Origin: JACMRI01 sp043778625
GTDB taxonomy: Bacteria; Bacteroidota; Bacteroidia; UBA4408
Length of the DNA: 21,763 bases
Direction: 5' to 3'
Assembly: GCA_043778625.1 (NCBI GenBank)
Contig: JAYWFU010000072.1
Span: forward strand, 1-21,763
Part shown: one piece after another, positions 15,961 to 21,763 of the stretch
Numbering within the stretch: position 1 is the stretch's first letter
How the letters are laid out: every line of letters starts with the position of its first letter
Position numbers and translations under genes: made by a program
Notes under the pieces: generated by a model
The model's input: the letters and a program-made list of their open reading frames with translations, nothing else
Told to the model about the DNA's origin: nothing
The model's database searches: none

Positions 15961-18804
15961 ATGAAAAACACACTACTTATCACAGGTTTATTACTTATTA
16001 CAATTATTGCATCAGCTCAAAACAATGTAGGCATAGGTACAACAGCTCCCAATCCCAAAGCAATACTGGAGTTACAAGCAACTGATAAAGGTTTGCTAGT
16101 ACCAAGGCTAAGTACAGTGCAAATAAACGCTATAACCACTCCGCCCAATGGGTTGCTGGTGTACAACATTACTGAAAATTGCTTTAATTATTATAATACT
16201 ACAGCTAGTCTTTGGAAAAGTATGTGCACCACCACGGGTATAATAAATAGTGGAGATACGGTTATTATCAACTTATTAAAAGTAGATAGTATATTTGCTA
16301 ATTATCTAAAAGCAGATAGCGCATTTATTAGTAACTTATTCGCTACTTATATTAAAGCCGACAGTGCTTACATCAAGAATTTGGTGAGTAATTATATTAA
16401 GAGTGACAGTGCTTATATCAAATTACTTATTAGCCAATATATAGTAGTTGATAGTATTAAAGCAGGGTTGGGACGTTTTGATAGTCTTATGGTTAAGGGT
16501 ATAAGTATTGATAGCCTTATAAAACAAATAACTATTAACTACCTCAACAGTAAAGATACCATAGTAGTACAATACCTCCGTGCTGATAGTGTGTACACCA
16601 AGCTCCTGCATGCTGATAGTATATTTGTAGCCTACCTACAAGCTCACTTAATAAAGGCGGATACTATAATAGCAAATACGGGTAACTTTACAAACTTAAA
16701 TATAGGAGGCATTTCTATAGATTCGTTAATTAAACTACAAACGCTAAATCAATTTACTAATCAATCATTTAAAGATTCCTTAGCTAACTATGCCTGGATG
16801 CTAAATGGCAACATAGCCCCTGCCAGTAATAAACTAGGCACACGCAATGCCCGCGACTTACATATTATAACTAACAACACTGAGCGAATGAGTATAATGA
16901 GCGGTACAGGAAATGTAGGAATAGGGCAAACTCTACCTGCCGAAAAGCTAGACGTAATAGGTAACATTAAAACCACTGGTAGCCTAGAGTTTGGCACTGC
17001 GCTTAAACCCGCAGGACTAAGCGGAACCACGGGCGATATACTCATAAGCCAAGGAGCACTTGCCCCTAAGTGGGTAGCACAAAGCACCATAGTACCCACC
17101 ACTACCAACACACTTACTAACCCTACCAATACCATAACCAGTACCGTTAACGGCGTGGTAGCCACCGCACCAGCGGTTAATACGGTAAGTAATACCCTTT
17201 CGGGTAGTAATTTAACTACCATCGTTAATGGCGTGGCGGGTCCAACAATTGATATAAGCACTGCTACGTCTGCAACCACTAACACTATTACCAACCCCAC
17301 TAATACTATTTCGAGTACTGTTAATGGTGTAACATCCAACGCACCAGCGGTTAACACCGTAAGTAATACGCTTACAGGTACTAACTTAACTACCACCGTT
17401 AACGGTATAGCGGGTTCGGCTATTAATTTAAGTAGTATAGTACCCACTACTACCAACACACTTGCCAGTAGTGGTAACACGGTAACCTCTACCGTAGACG
17501 GCATAGTAGCCACTGCACCGTTAGTAAACACTGTAGTTAATAACAGTACTGGTAATAACTTAATTACGACTATTAACGGTGTGGCAGGTGCAGCCGTACC
17601 TATAGTTAATACGGTAAGTAATGCGCTTACAGGCACTAACTTAACAACTACAGTTAATGGTGTTATGGGTGCTCCTGTGAATTTAAGTACTATAATTCCA
17701 CCAAGTAATAACTGGAACTTGTTAGGTAATGCGGGTACCGTTGACGGTACCAATTTTATAGGCACAACGGATAATATTCCATTTAATATTAAAATAAATA
17801 ATCAACCTGCGGGTAAATTAGACCCTATTTTAGGAAATACATTTTATGGTTTATTAGCAGGCGGTACAACAATAACCACTGGGCATCATAATACGGCTAT
17901 TGGCGAAACAACCTTAGCAAGTATTACATCGGGTACTAGAAACACCGCTATGGGCTGGAACTCAATGCTAAACAATAGTTCAGGAAGTGCAAATACCGCT
18001 TATGGGCTAAACAGTTTACGTAGCTTAACAACAGGCGTGTGCAATACCGCTATTGGTACAGATGCTTTAACCTCGGTAGTAACCACCAACTTTAATACTG
18101 CTATTGGTTACGAAGCTCTCAAAGCCAACACTGCTGCTAGTAATACAGGTTTAGGAGCAGATGCCTTGTATTCCAATACAACTGGAGGAGGCAATACGGC
18201 TGTAGGATCATCTTTAATATTTAATACCACCGGAGGTTTTAATACTGGAGTTGGTTATGGTGCGTTATGGAAAATAAACGGAGATAATAATGCCGCATTG
18301 GGATATCAAGCCGGTGGAGACCTAACTAAAACAATGAGTAATAAAAATACATTTATTGGTGCTTATACTGATCAGTTAGTAGATAACCTTACTAACGTTA
18401 CCGCTATTGGTTATAACGCTAAAGTAGGGCAAAGTAATAGTATGGTGCTTGGTGGTACTGCGGCAGATGCCGTTAATGTGGGTATTAATACATCAAGCCC
18501 TACTGAAAGATTAGAAGTACAAGGATCAATAAAAATTGTAGATGGTACGCAAGGTGTAGGTAAACTATTAACAAGTGATGCTTCAGGTAAAGCTAGTTGG
18601 TTAGCTGCTAACTTAATAAATACTACTGCAATAGCAGGTACCGGCACTACTACACCAGTAATAATAATTAATGGTGCTGGTGATGTAGGCTATAAAAATG
18701 CACCATCGCAAGGCGTATTATTAATAGACCCTGGCAATGTGTGTTGGAAACTTACTATAAATATAACTGGTGGACTAATAACTCAAAAAGTACCTTGCCC
18801 TTAA
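15961..18804 (+). CDS. Modular surface fibre with YadA-head-like repeats
   Basis: 947 aa, a close paralogue of the preceding gene over its first part (same signal peptide type, NVGIGTTAPNP head and NTERMSIMSGTGNVGIG module). The five-residue repeat is doubled to 30 quintets (108-257). The VNGV/NTLTGTNLTT module, single in the neighbour, is present three and a half times in units of about 58 residues (roughly 382-580). From about 636 to 832 the protein turns into NTAIG/NTAMG/NTAYG repeats that resemble the left-handed beta-roll of YadA-type adhesin heads. A NVGINTSSPTERLEVQGSIKI module and a short Cys-containing tail ending VPCP follow. It lacks the S74 chaperone of its neighbour. The 67-bp gap to the upstream gene and 22 bp to the next suggest one transcript. 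Likely a surface adhesin or fibre; not experimentally assignable. Confidence 0.83.
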   Translation: MKNTLLITGLLLITIIASAQNNVGIGTTAPNPKAILELQATDKGLLVPRLSTVQINAITTPPNGLLVYNITENCFNYYNTTASLWKSMCTTTGIINSGDTVIINLLKVDSIFANYLKADSAFISNLFATYIKADSAYIKNLVSNYIKSDSAYIKLLISQYIVVDSIKAGLGRFDSLMVKGISIDSLIKQITINYLNSKDTIVVQYLRADSVYTKLLHADSIFVAYLQAHLIKADTIIANTGNFTNLNIGGISIDSLIKLQTLNQFTNQSFKDSLANYAWMLNGNIAPASNKLGTRNARDLHIITNNTERMSIMSGTGNVGIGQTLPAEKLDVIGNIKTTGSLEFGTALKPAGLSGTTGDILISQGALAPKWVAQSTIVPTTTNTLTNPTNTITSTVNGVVATAPAVNTVSNTLSGSNLTTIVNGVAGPTIDISTATSATTNTITNPTNTISSTVNGVTSNAPAVNTVSNTLTGTNLTTTVNGIAGSAINLSSIVPTTTNTLASSGNTVTSTVDGIVATAPLVNTVVNNSTGNNLITTINGVAGAAVPIVNTVSNALTGTNLTTTVNGVMGAPVNLSTIIPPSNNWNLLGNAGTVDGTNFIGTTDNIPFNIKINNQPAGKLDPILGNTFYGLLAGGTTITTGHHNTAIGETTLASITSGTRNTAMGWNSMLNNSSGSANTAYGLNSLRSLTTGVCNTAIGTDALTSVVTTNFNTAIGYEALKANTAASNTGLGADALYSNTTGGGNTAVGSSLIFNTTGGFNTGVGYGALWKINGDNNAALGYQAGGDLTKTMSNKNTFIGAYTDQLVDNLTNVTAIGYNAKVGQSNSMVLGGTAADAVNVGINTSSPTERLEVQGSIKIVDGTQGVGKLLTSDASGKASWLAANLINTTAIAGTGTTTPVIIINGAGDVGYKNAPSQGVLLIDPGNVCWKLTINITGGLITQKVPCP
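16282..16731 (+). repeat. Coding repeat: 30 five-residue units
   Basis: This stretch encodes 30 consecutive quintets of the form (A/V/I)(D/N/K)(S/x)(I/L/A)x, such as ADSAY IKNLV SNYIK SDSAY IKLLI. Larger 45-bp blocks (KADSAYIKNLVSNYI-like) are also repeated. The matching stretch in the upstream paralogue (13620-13844) has exactly 15 quintets and starts at the same residue number. Confidence 0.75.
17104..17700 (+). repeat. Coding repeat: 174-bp VNGV modules
   Basis: Three and a half copies of a unit of about 58 codons, reading TNTLTNPTNTITSTVNGV then a VNTVSNTLTGTNLTTTVNGV half. Copies 1 and 2 are most alike; copy 3 is more divergent and shorter. The 13299 gene has one copy. The Thr/Asn/Val-rich beta-type sequence suggests a stalk. 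Confidence 0.75.
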
Positions 18805-18826
18805 TTCATTATAAACTAAATATATC

Positions 18827-19471
18827 ATGAAAAATCAATTTCTAATTAGTATTTTACTTATTATTACAACTAGTGCAAGTGCACAAAATGTAGGTATAAG
18901 TAATATCGGCGCTACGCCTGACGCCAGCGCTATGCTTGATGTAGCATCTACTAACAAAGGTTTGTTAATACCGCGTATAGCGCTATCAATTACCACTAGC
19001 GCGCTACCCATTATAAGCCCAGCTAATAGCTTATTAGTTTACAATACGGCATCGGTAGCCGATGTACTGCCTGGTTATTATTATTGGAACGCAACTAAAT
19101 GGGTAGCACTTAATAATTACATAACCGCATGGCATACTGTAGGTAACTCGGGTACTAATTCTGTTACCAATTTTATAGGTACTACCGATGCCCAAGACTT
19201 AGTTGTAAAAACTAATAATACCGAAAAAATGCGTATAACTCAAAGCGGTAATGTAGGCATTGGCGGGACTCCTCATCCTTCAGCCAAATTAGATTTAAGT
19301 TCAAGTAACCAAGGTTTTTTAATTACACGAGTTGATACAGCAAATATCGTATCTCCAGCATTTGGCCTAATGACTTTAAGTACTGCAGACTCTTGTTTAT
19401 ATTTATATAGCGGTACACGATGGGCACGAGTAGGGGGAGTTGGTAAAAAATGTAAGTGTAAACTGTATTAA
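18827..19471 (+). CDS. Short secreted surface-head protein
   Basis: 214 aa. Signal peptide MKNQFLISILLIITTSASAQ, then NVGISNIGATPDASAMLDVASTNKGLLIPR...LLVYNTASVADVLPGYYYWNATKW, a second version of the family head. A WHTVGNSGTN...TDAQDLVVKTNNTEKMRITQSGNVGIGG module and a further GFLITRVDTANI module follow. It ends in GVGKKCKCKLY. Compared with the next gene it is the same protein cut off just after the KKCKC motif, so it has a head and no tail domain. It begins 22 nt after the previous stop and ends 2 nt before the next start, indicating an operon. Function is not known; it may be a subunit or cap of the fibres encoded beside it. Confidence 0.8.
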   Translation: MKNQFLISILLIITTSASAQNVGISNIGATPDASAMLDVASTNKGLLIPRIALSITTSALPIISPANSLLVYNTASVADVLPGYYYWNATKWVALNNYITAWHTVGNSGTNSVTNFIGTTDAQDLVVKTNNTEKMRITQSGNVGIGGTPHPSAKLDLSSSNQGFLITRVDTANIVSPAFGLMTLSTADSCLYLYSGTRWARVGGVGKKCKCKLY

Positions 19472-19473
19472 AA

Positions 19474-20913
19474 ATGAATTATTATAAAACCATAACTAAG
19501 CTAATCATAGTCTTATCTTGTTGGAGTAAAACTGTTTTATCTCAAAACGTGGGTATAAATAGTTTTTCTGCAATACCTGATGCTAGTGCTATGCTGGACA
19601 TAGCATCAACAAACAAAGGTTTATTAATACCACGCGTAGCGTTAACTAATACAACTAGTACGCTACCTATTGTGAGCCCTGCCACTAGCTTATTAGTGTA
19701 TAATACAAATTTAGTGGCTGATGTGCTACCAGGTTATTATTATTGGAGTGGGGCTAAATGGTTGCAATTAATTAATGATTCAGCTACTTGGAATGTGATA
19801 GGTAATACAGGTACTAATGCTAGTACAGATTTTTTGGGCACTACTAATGCCCAAGATTTTGTTATAAAAACGAATGCTATTGAGCGTATGAGTTTTACTA
19901 CAGGAGGTAATGTAGCCATAGGTGGATTACCTGATCCATCAGCAAGCCTATCCTTAAATGCAAGTAATCAGGGCTTTTTAATTACACGTGTAGATACGGC
20001 AAGTATTCTATCCCCAGCGCTTGGACTCATGACACTACGCCCAGCTGATTCCTGTATTTATTTATACAATGGTTTTAATTGGCAAGCAAATGGTGGAGTT
20101 GGCAAAAAATGTAAGTGTATTTGTTCAAAAACATACATTAATAATCAAACATTTATGTATACTGGGGCTGATCAATACTTTACAATACCTATTTCGGCTA
20201 AGTGGATGGATATTTATGCCTGGGGAGGTAGCGGAGCACACACCGGAGGTTATAGTTATGCACATTTTGACCTAAATTCTGGAGCTGTATCAGCTGGTAG
20301 TACAATATCTATAATGGTAGGTGATATGACTCATAATACTTATTATGGTTGCGGATTAGATACCGCTAAGTGTTTATATGGATTTGGAGGCTATAGTAAA
20401 AAATGTGCTAACGAAGGATATTCAGGTGCTGGACTTTCAGGAGTGTTTACAGGGGCTACCACTATTTTAGAAACTGATGCAGCACGTGCCTTAGTTATTG
20501 CTGGAGGTTCAGGTACTTATAGCGATAATGATTGTGCTTGTGCTGCATATTATGGTGGCCCTGGCACATGTGGTAACGAGCCGCTGGGAGGAGGGATGCC
20601 TACTTTTAGAGGGGTTAATGGAACTGATGCAGGCTCAGGAGGAGGTGGGGGTGGGTATTCTGGAGGTGTAGTAATGCCTTTTTGTACAGGTACGTATGCA
20701 AATCCAGCACGTGGAGGCTCTGGATACTATCATCCATCAGCAACTTTTGGTGGTGTAGAATTTACATCTCCTACTAACGATGTGAGTTTTAATCCTCCAA
20801 AAGGTAATGATAACTGTTTATTTGTTTATCCAAGTAGTTACTCAGGTATAAGTCATAGTGGTTATTGTTTAGTTGGAGCATATGGATTGGTAGTATTAGA
20901 ATGGGGAGATTAA
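19474..20913 (+). CDS. Secreted surface protein with Cys-containing glycine-rich domain
   Basis: 479 aa. Residues 1-212 parallel the preceding protein (signal peptide ending VLSQ, NVGINSFSAIPDASAMLDIASTNKGLLIPR, LPGYYYWSGAKW, NTGTN..TTNAQDFVIKTNAIERMSF). GKKCKC follows at 210-215. In place of a stop there is a 260-residue domain starting TFMYTGADQYFTIPISAKWMDIYAWGGSGAHTGG, then VSAGSTISIMVGD, GAGLSGVF, ARALVIAGGSG, GSGGGGGGYSGG and a final GAYGLVVLEWGD. This order (beta strand, gly-rich loops, 'vGGGGGG.ysGG') resembles the glycine-rich domain seen in ALK/LTK and in many bacterial surface proteins (PF12810-like). Several Cys residues (CACAAYYGGPGTCG and others) suggest disulfides. It is the last gene of the cluster before the repeat-rich gap. 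Confidence 0.8.
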   Translation: MNYYKTITKLIIVLSCWSKTVLSQNVGINSFSAIPDASAMLDIASTNKGLLIPRVALTNTTSTLPIVSPATSLLVYNTNLVADVLPGYYYWSGAKWLQLINDSATWNVIGNTGTNASTDFLGTTNAQDFVIKTNAIERMSFTTGGNVAIGGLPDPSASLSLNASNQGFLITRVDTASILSPALGLMTLRPADSCIYLYNGFNWQANGGVGKKCKCICSKTYINNQTFMYTGADQYFTIPISAKWMDIYAWGGSGAHTGGYSYAHFDLNSGAVSAGSTISIMVGDMTHNTYYGCGLDTAKCLYGFGGYSKKCANEGYSGAGLSGVFTGATTILETDAARALVIAGGSGTYSDNDCACAAYYGGPGTCGNEPLGGGMPTFRGVNGTDAGSGGGGGGYSGGVVMPFCTGTYANPARGGSGYYHPSATFGGVEFTSPTNDVSFNPPKGNDNCLFVYPSSYSGISHSGYCLVGAYGLVVLEWGD

Positions 20914-20931
20914 AATACTTAAATTAACAAC

Positions 20932-21033
20932 TCGCTAAAGCTTACAGGCTTAGCCCCTGCAAGTATGTTATAGATGTGCTACTAGCCCATAAGCAAAACA
21001 GGTAGAAGCACCACCAACCAAGTAAAACTATAA
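20932..21033 (+). pseudogene. Decayed 3' fragment of fibronectin-III-like gene
   Basis: Read in frame, this stretch gives LKLTGLAPASML, stop, MCY, stop, PISKTGRSTTNQVKL, stop. It aligns without gaps to the last part of the fn3-like protein at 11203-11820 (SGFTIGSMLYVRYYAISKTGKGTTSQVK), about 15 of 27 positions equal. Both internal stops (TAG) fall on Tyr codons of the relative. Nothing of the N-terminal half remains. It starts 19 nt after the glycine-rich gene and is followed, at the same distance as in the intact gene, by the 85-nt element. Confidence 0.8.
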
Positions 21034-21051
21034 CGTAAGTTAATACAGCAT

Positions 21052-21136
21052 AAGAGTACGAGCCATGGGGTCTTTTAAGTTATGTTTTTGGAGAGAGGGG
21101 CATAACTGATTTCATACCCACTGGTTCGTTACTCTT
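21052..21136 (+). ncRNA. Putative structured RNA element, copy C
   Basis: Third 85-nt copy, 18 nt after the final stop of the fn3 fragment. Outer pairing CGAGCC/GGTTCG and TGGG/CCCA plus terminal AAGAGT/ACTCTT, inner stem GTTATG/CATAAC, loop TTTTGGAGAGAGGG. The inner stem differs from copies A and B on both sides while pairing is kept. Confidence 0.6.
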
Positions 21137-21388
21137 TTAATTTGGTAGTAATGTTTGTAGTAGTTGAAAGAATAATATAAATTTAATTAATGTGATAAAT
21201 AAGGATAGCATAAATTAAAAAATAATTCATTATTATTACAATAAATTTAACAATTAATCTATAAAATAATATAATCTATGAAACAAATAATTACAATAGT
21301 ACTCACTTAATTATAAATTAACACTGCTTGCGCAAGCATATTGCTTGTGCATAATACATAAAATATACACTAATAACCACCAACAACC
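21137..21388. other. AT-rich gap with a cut-short signal-peptide-like minigene and a palindrome
   Basis: Together with the fragment and element before it, this forms a 475-bp stretch without an intact gene. At 21278-21310 an ATG opens a ten-residue frame MKQIITIVLT that stops at TAA; it looks like the first residues of a signal peptide, so it may be a remnant. A perfect 14-bp palindrome TGCTTGCGCAAGCA lies at 21325-21338, followed by a partial second version (TTGCTTGTGCATAA). The promoter of the next gene should be here, but I cannot place it. Confidence 0.5.
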
Positions 21389-21763
21389 ATGAACGCAACA
21401 GCTACCACACCACGTAATTACCCCACTACACTCACGCCACGTTATTCCCTTCTTCGATCATTGAGCCTGTCGAAATGGGAGGGAATCCCTTTAGGGCGGG
21501 GTGGTATTAACCGCCACGCCCGCACTATACTTACTTTAGCAGTACTACTATTTGTAACACTAACCACAATCCAAGCCCAAAACAACGTGGGCATAGGTAC
21601 TACCACGCCTAACCCTAAGGCAATATTAGAGCTACAATCTACTGACAAAGGCCTACTAGTACCACGGCTAACCACCCTGCAAATAAACGCCATAACTAAC
21701 CCGCCCAACGGCTTACTGGTGTACAACACTACTGACAATTGTTTTAACTATTATAACATAAAC
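21389..21763 (+). CDS. Third NVGIGTTTPN surface-fibre paralogue, 3' end cut by window edge
   Basis: Open from the ATG at 21389 to the window end (125 codons). From about residue 68 it reads NNVGIGTTTPNPKAILELQSTDKGLLVPRLTTLQINAITNPPNGLLVYNTTDNCFNYYN, nearly the same as the heads of the 13299 and 15961 products. A hydrophobic core (TILTLAVLLFVTLTTIQAQ) stands in the place of their signal peptides. It is preceded by about 48 extra residues, rich in Arg, Pro and Ser, where the paralogues have only three or four. Much of that extension is encoded by palindromic repeat DNA at 21444-21521. No other ATG follows in frame before the hydrophobic core; a TTG at 21461 is the only alternative I see. The long N-region may still be exported, but this is uncertain. 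Confidence 0.78.
   Translation, partial: MNATATTPRNYPTTLTPRYSLLRSLSLSKWEGIPLGRGGINRHARTILTLAVLLFVTLTTIQAQNNVGIGTTTPNPKAILELQSTDKGLLVPRLTTLQINAITNPPNGLLVYNTTDNCFNYYNIN
21444..21521. repeat. REP-like palindromic repeat inside the N-terminal coding region
   Basis: Nested inverted repeats: ATTCCCT (21444-21450) with AGGGAAT (21480-21486) enclosing TTCGA (21453-21457) with TCGAA (21470-21474). Next comes a CCC-TTTA-GGG hairpin, then GGGCGGGGTGG/CCGCCACGCCC (21494-21521) with one mismatch and one wobble. The CTTCGATCATTGAGCCTGTCGAA core resembles a palindromic repeat scattered in many bacterial genomes. The tract is clearly more GC-rich than its surroundings and leaves the frame open. Confidence 0.65.

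Noticed and set aside
16788..17765. 325-codon minus-strand frame
   Set aside because: It lies wholly inside the 15961-18804 gene and is open only because the Thr/Asn/Val repeats read as Val/Leu/Pro repeats on the other strand.
20069..20275. 68-codon plus-strand frame inside the glycine-rich gene
   Set aside because: Out-of-frame overlap with a well supported gene.

Overview
The window looks like a chromosome segment from a member of the Bacteroidota. The DNA is AT-rich, ribosome binding sites of the Shine-Dalgarno type are absent, and TAnnTTTG-like boxes lie just upstream of some genes. One gene ends in a type IX secretion (Por) sorting domain. Several genes encode NVGIGTTxPN...GLLVPR...LLVYN surface proteins typical of this phylum, and the conserved genes (futalosine hydrolase, Lon, a DbpA-domain DEAD helicase, a TPR-LytS kinase with a LytTR regulator) fit as well. 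I cannot fix the genus; a Chitinophagia- or Sphingobacteriia-like organism is my guess.

Layout. Positions 1-10324 are mostly housekeeping and regulatory: a truncated minus-strand futalosine hydrolase (mqnB), a pterin synthase of the QueD/PTPS family, a MacB/FtsX-type permease, Lon protease, a DEAD-box RNA helicase with a very strong terminator, then a TPR sensor kinase and its LytTR response regulator. Positions 10325-11202 hold no canonical gene. They contain a 21-bp minisatellite of 19 full units, a dispersed hairpin repeat also found upstream of lon, and a short 22-bp tandem repeat.

From 11203 to the end lies an accessory surface-protein locus. It contains a small fibronectin-III-like protein, a LamG/T9SS protein whose signal peptide is encoded but which lacks a canonical start codon, and four modular secreted proteins (864, 947, 214 and 479 aa) built from shared heads and different tails (LVIVD propeller plus S74 chaperone; YadA-head-like repeats; no tail; glycine-rich domain). 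A fifth family member runs off the right edge. Its N-terminus contains an in-frame palindromic repeat insertion.

The most interesting find is an 85-nt element present three times (11840, 12967, 21052), always the same length and on the coding strand, about 12-19 nt after a stop codon. It has two stems supported by compensatory changes and a conserved purine-rich loop. The third copy sits behind a decayed fragment of the fibronectin-III gene, so gene end and element seem to have been duplicated together. A second notable pattern is a strict five-residue repeat in the two large surface proteins, 15 quintets in one and 30 in the other, with no break of phase.
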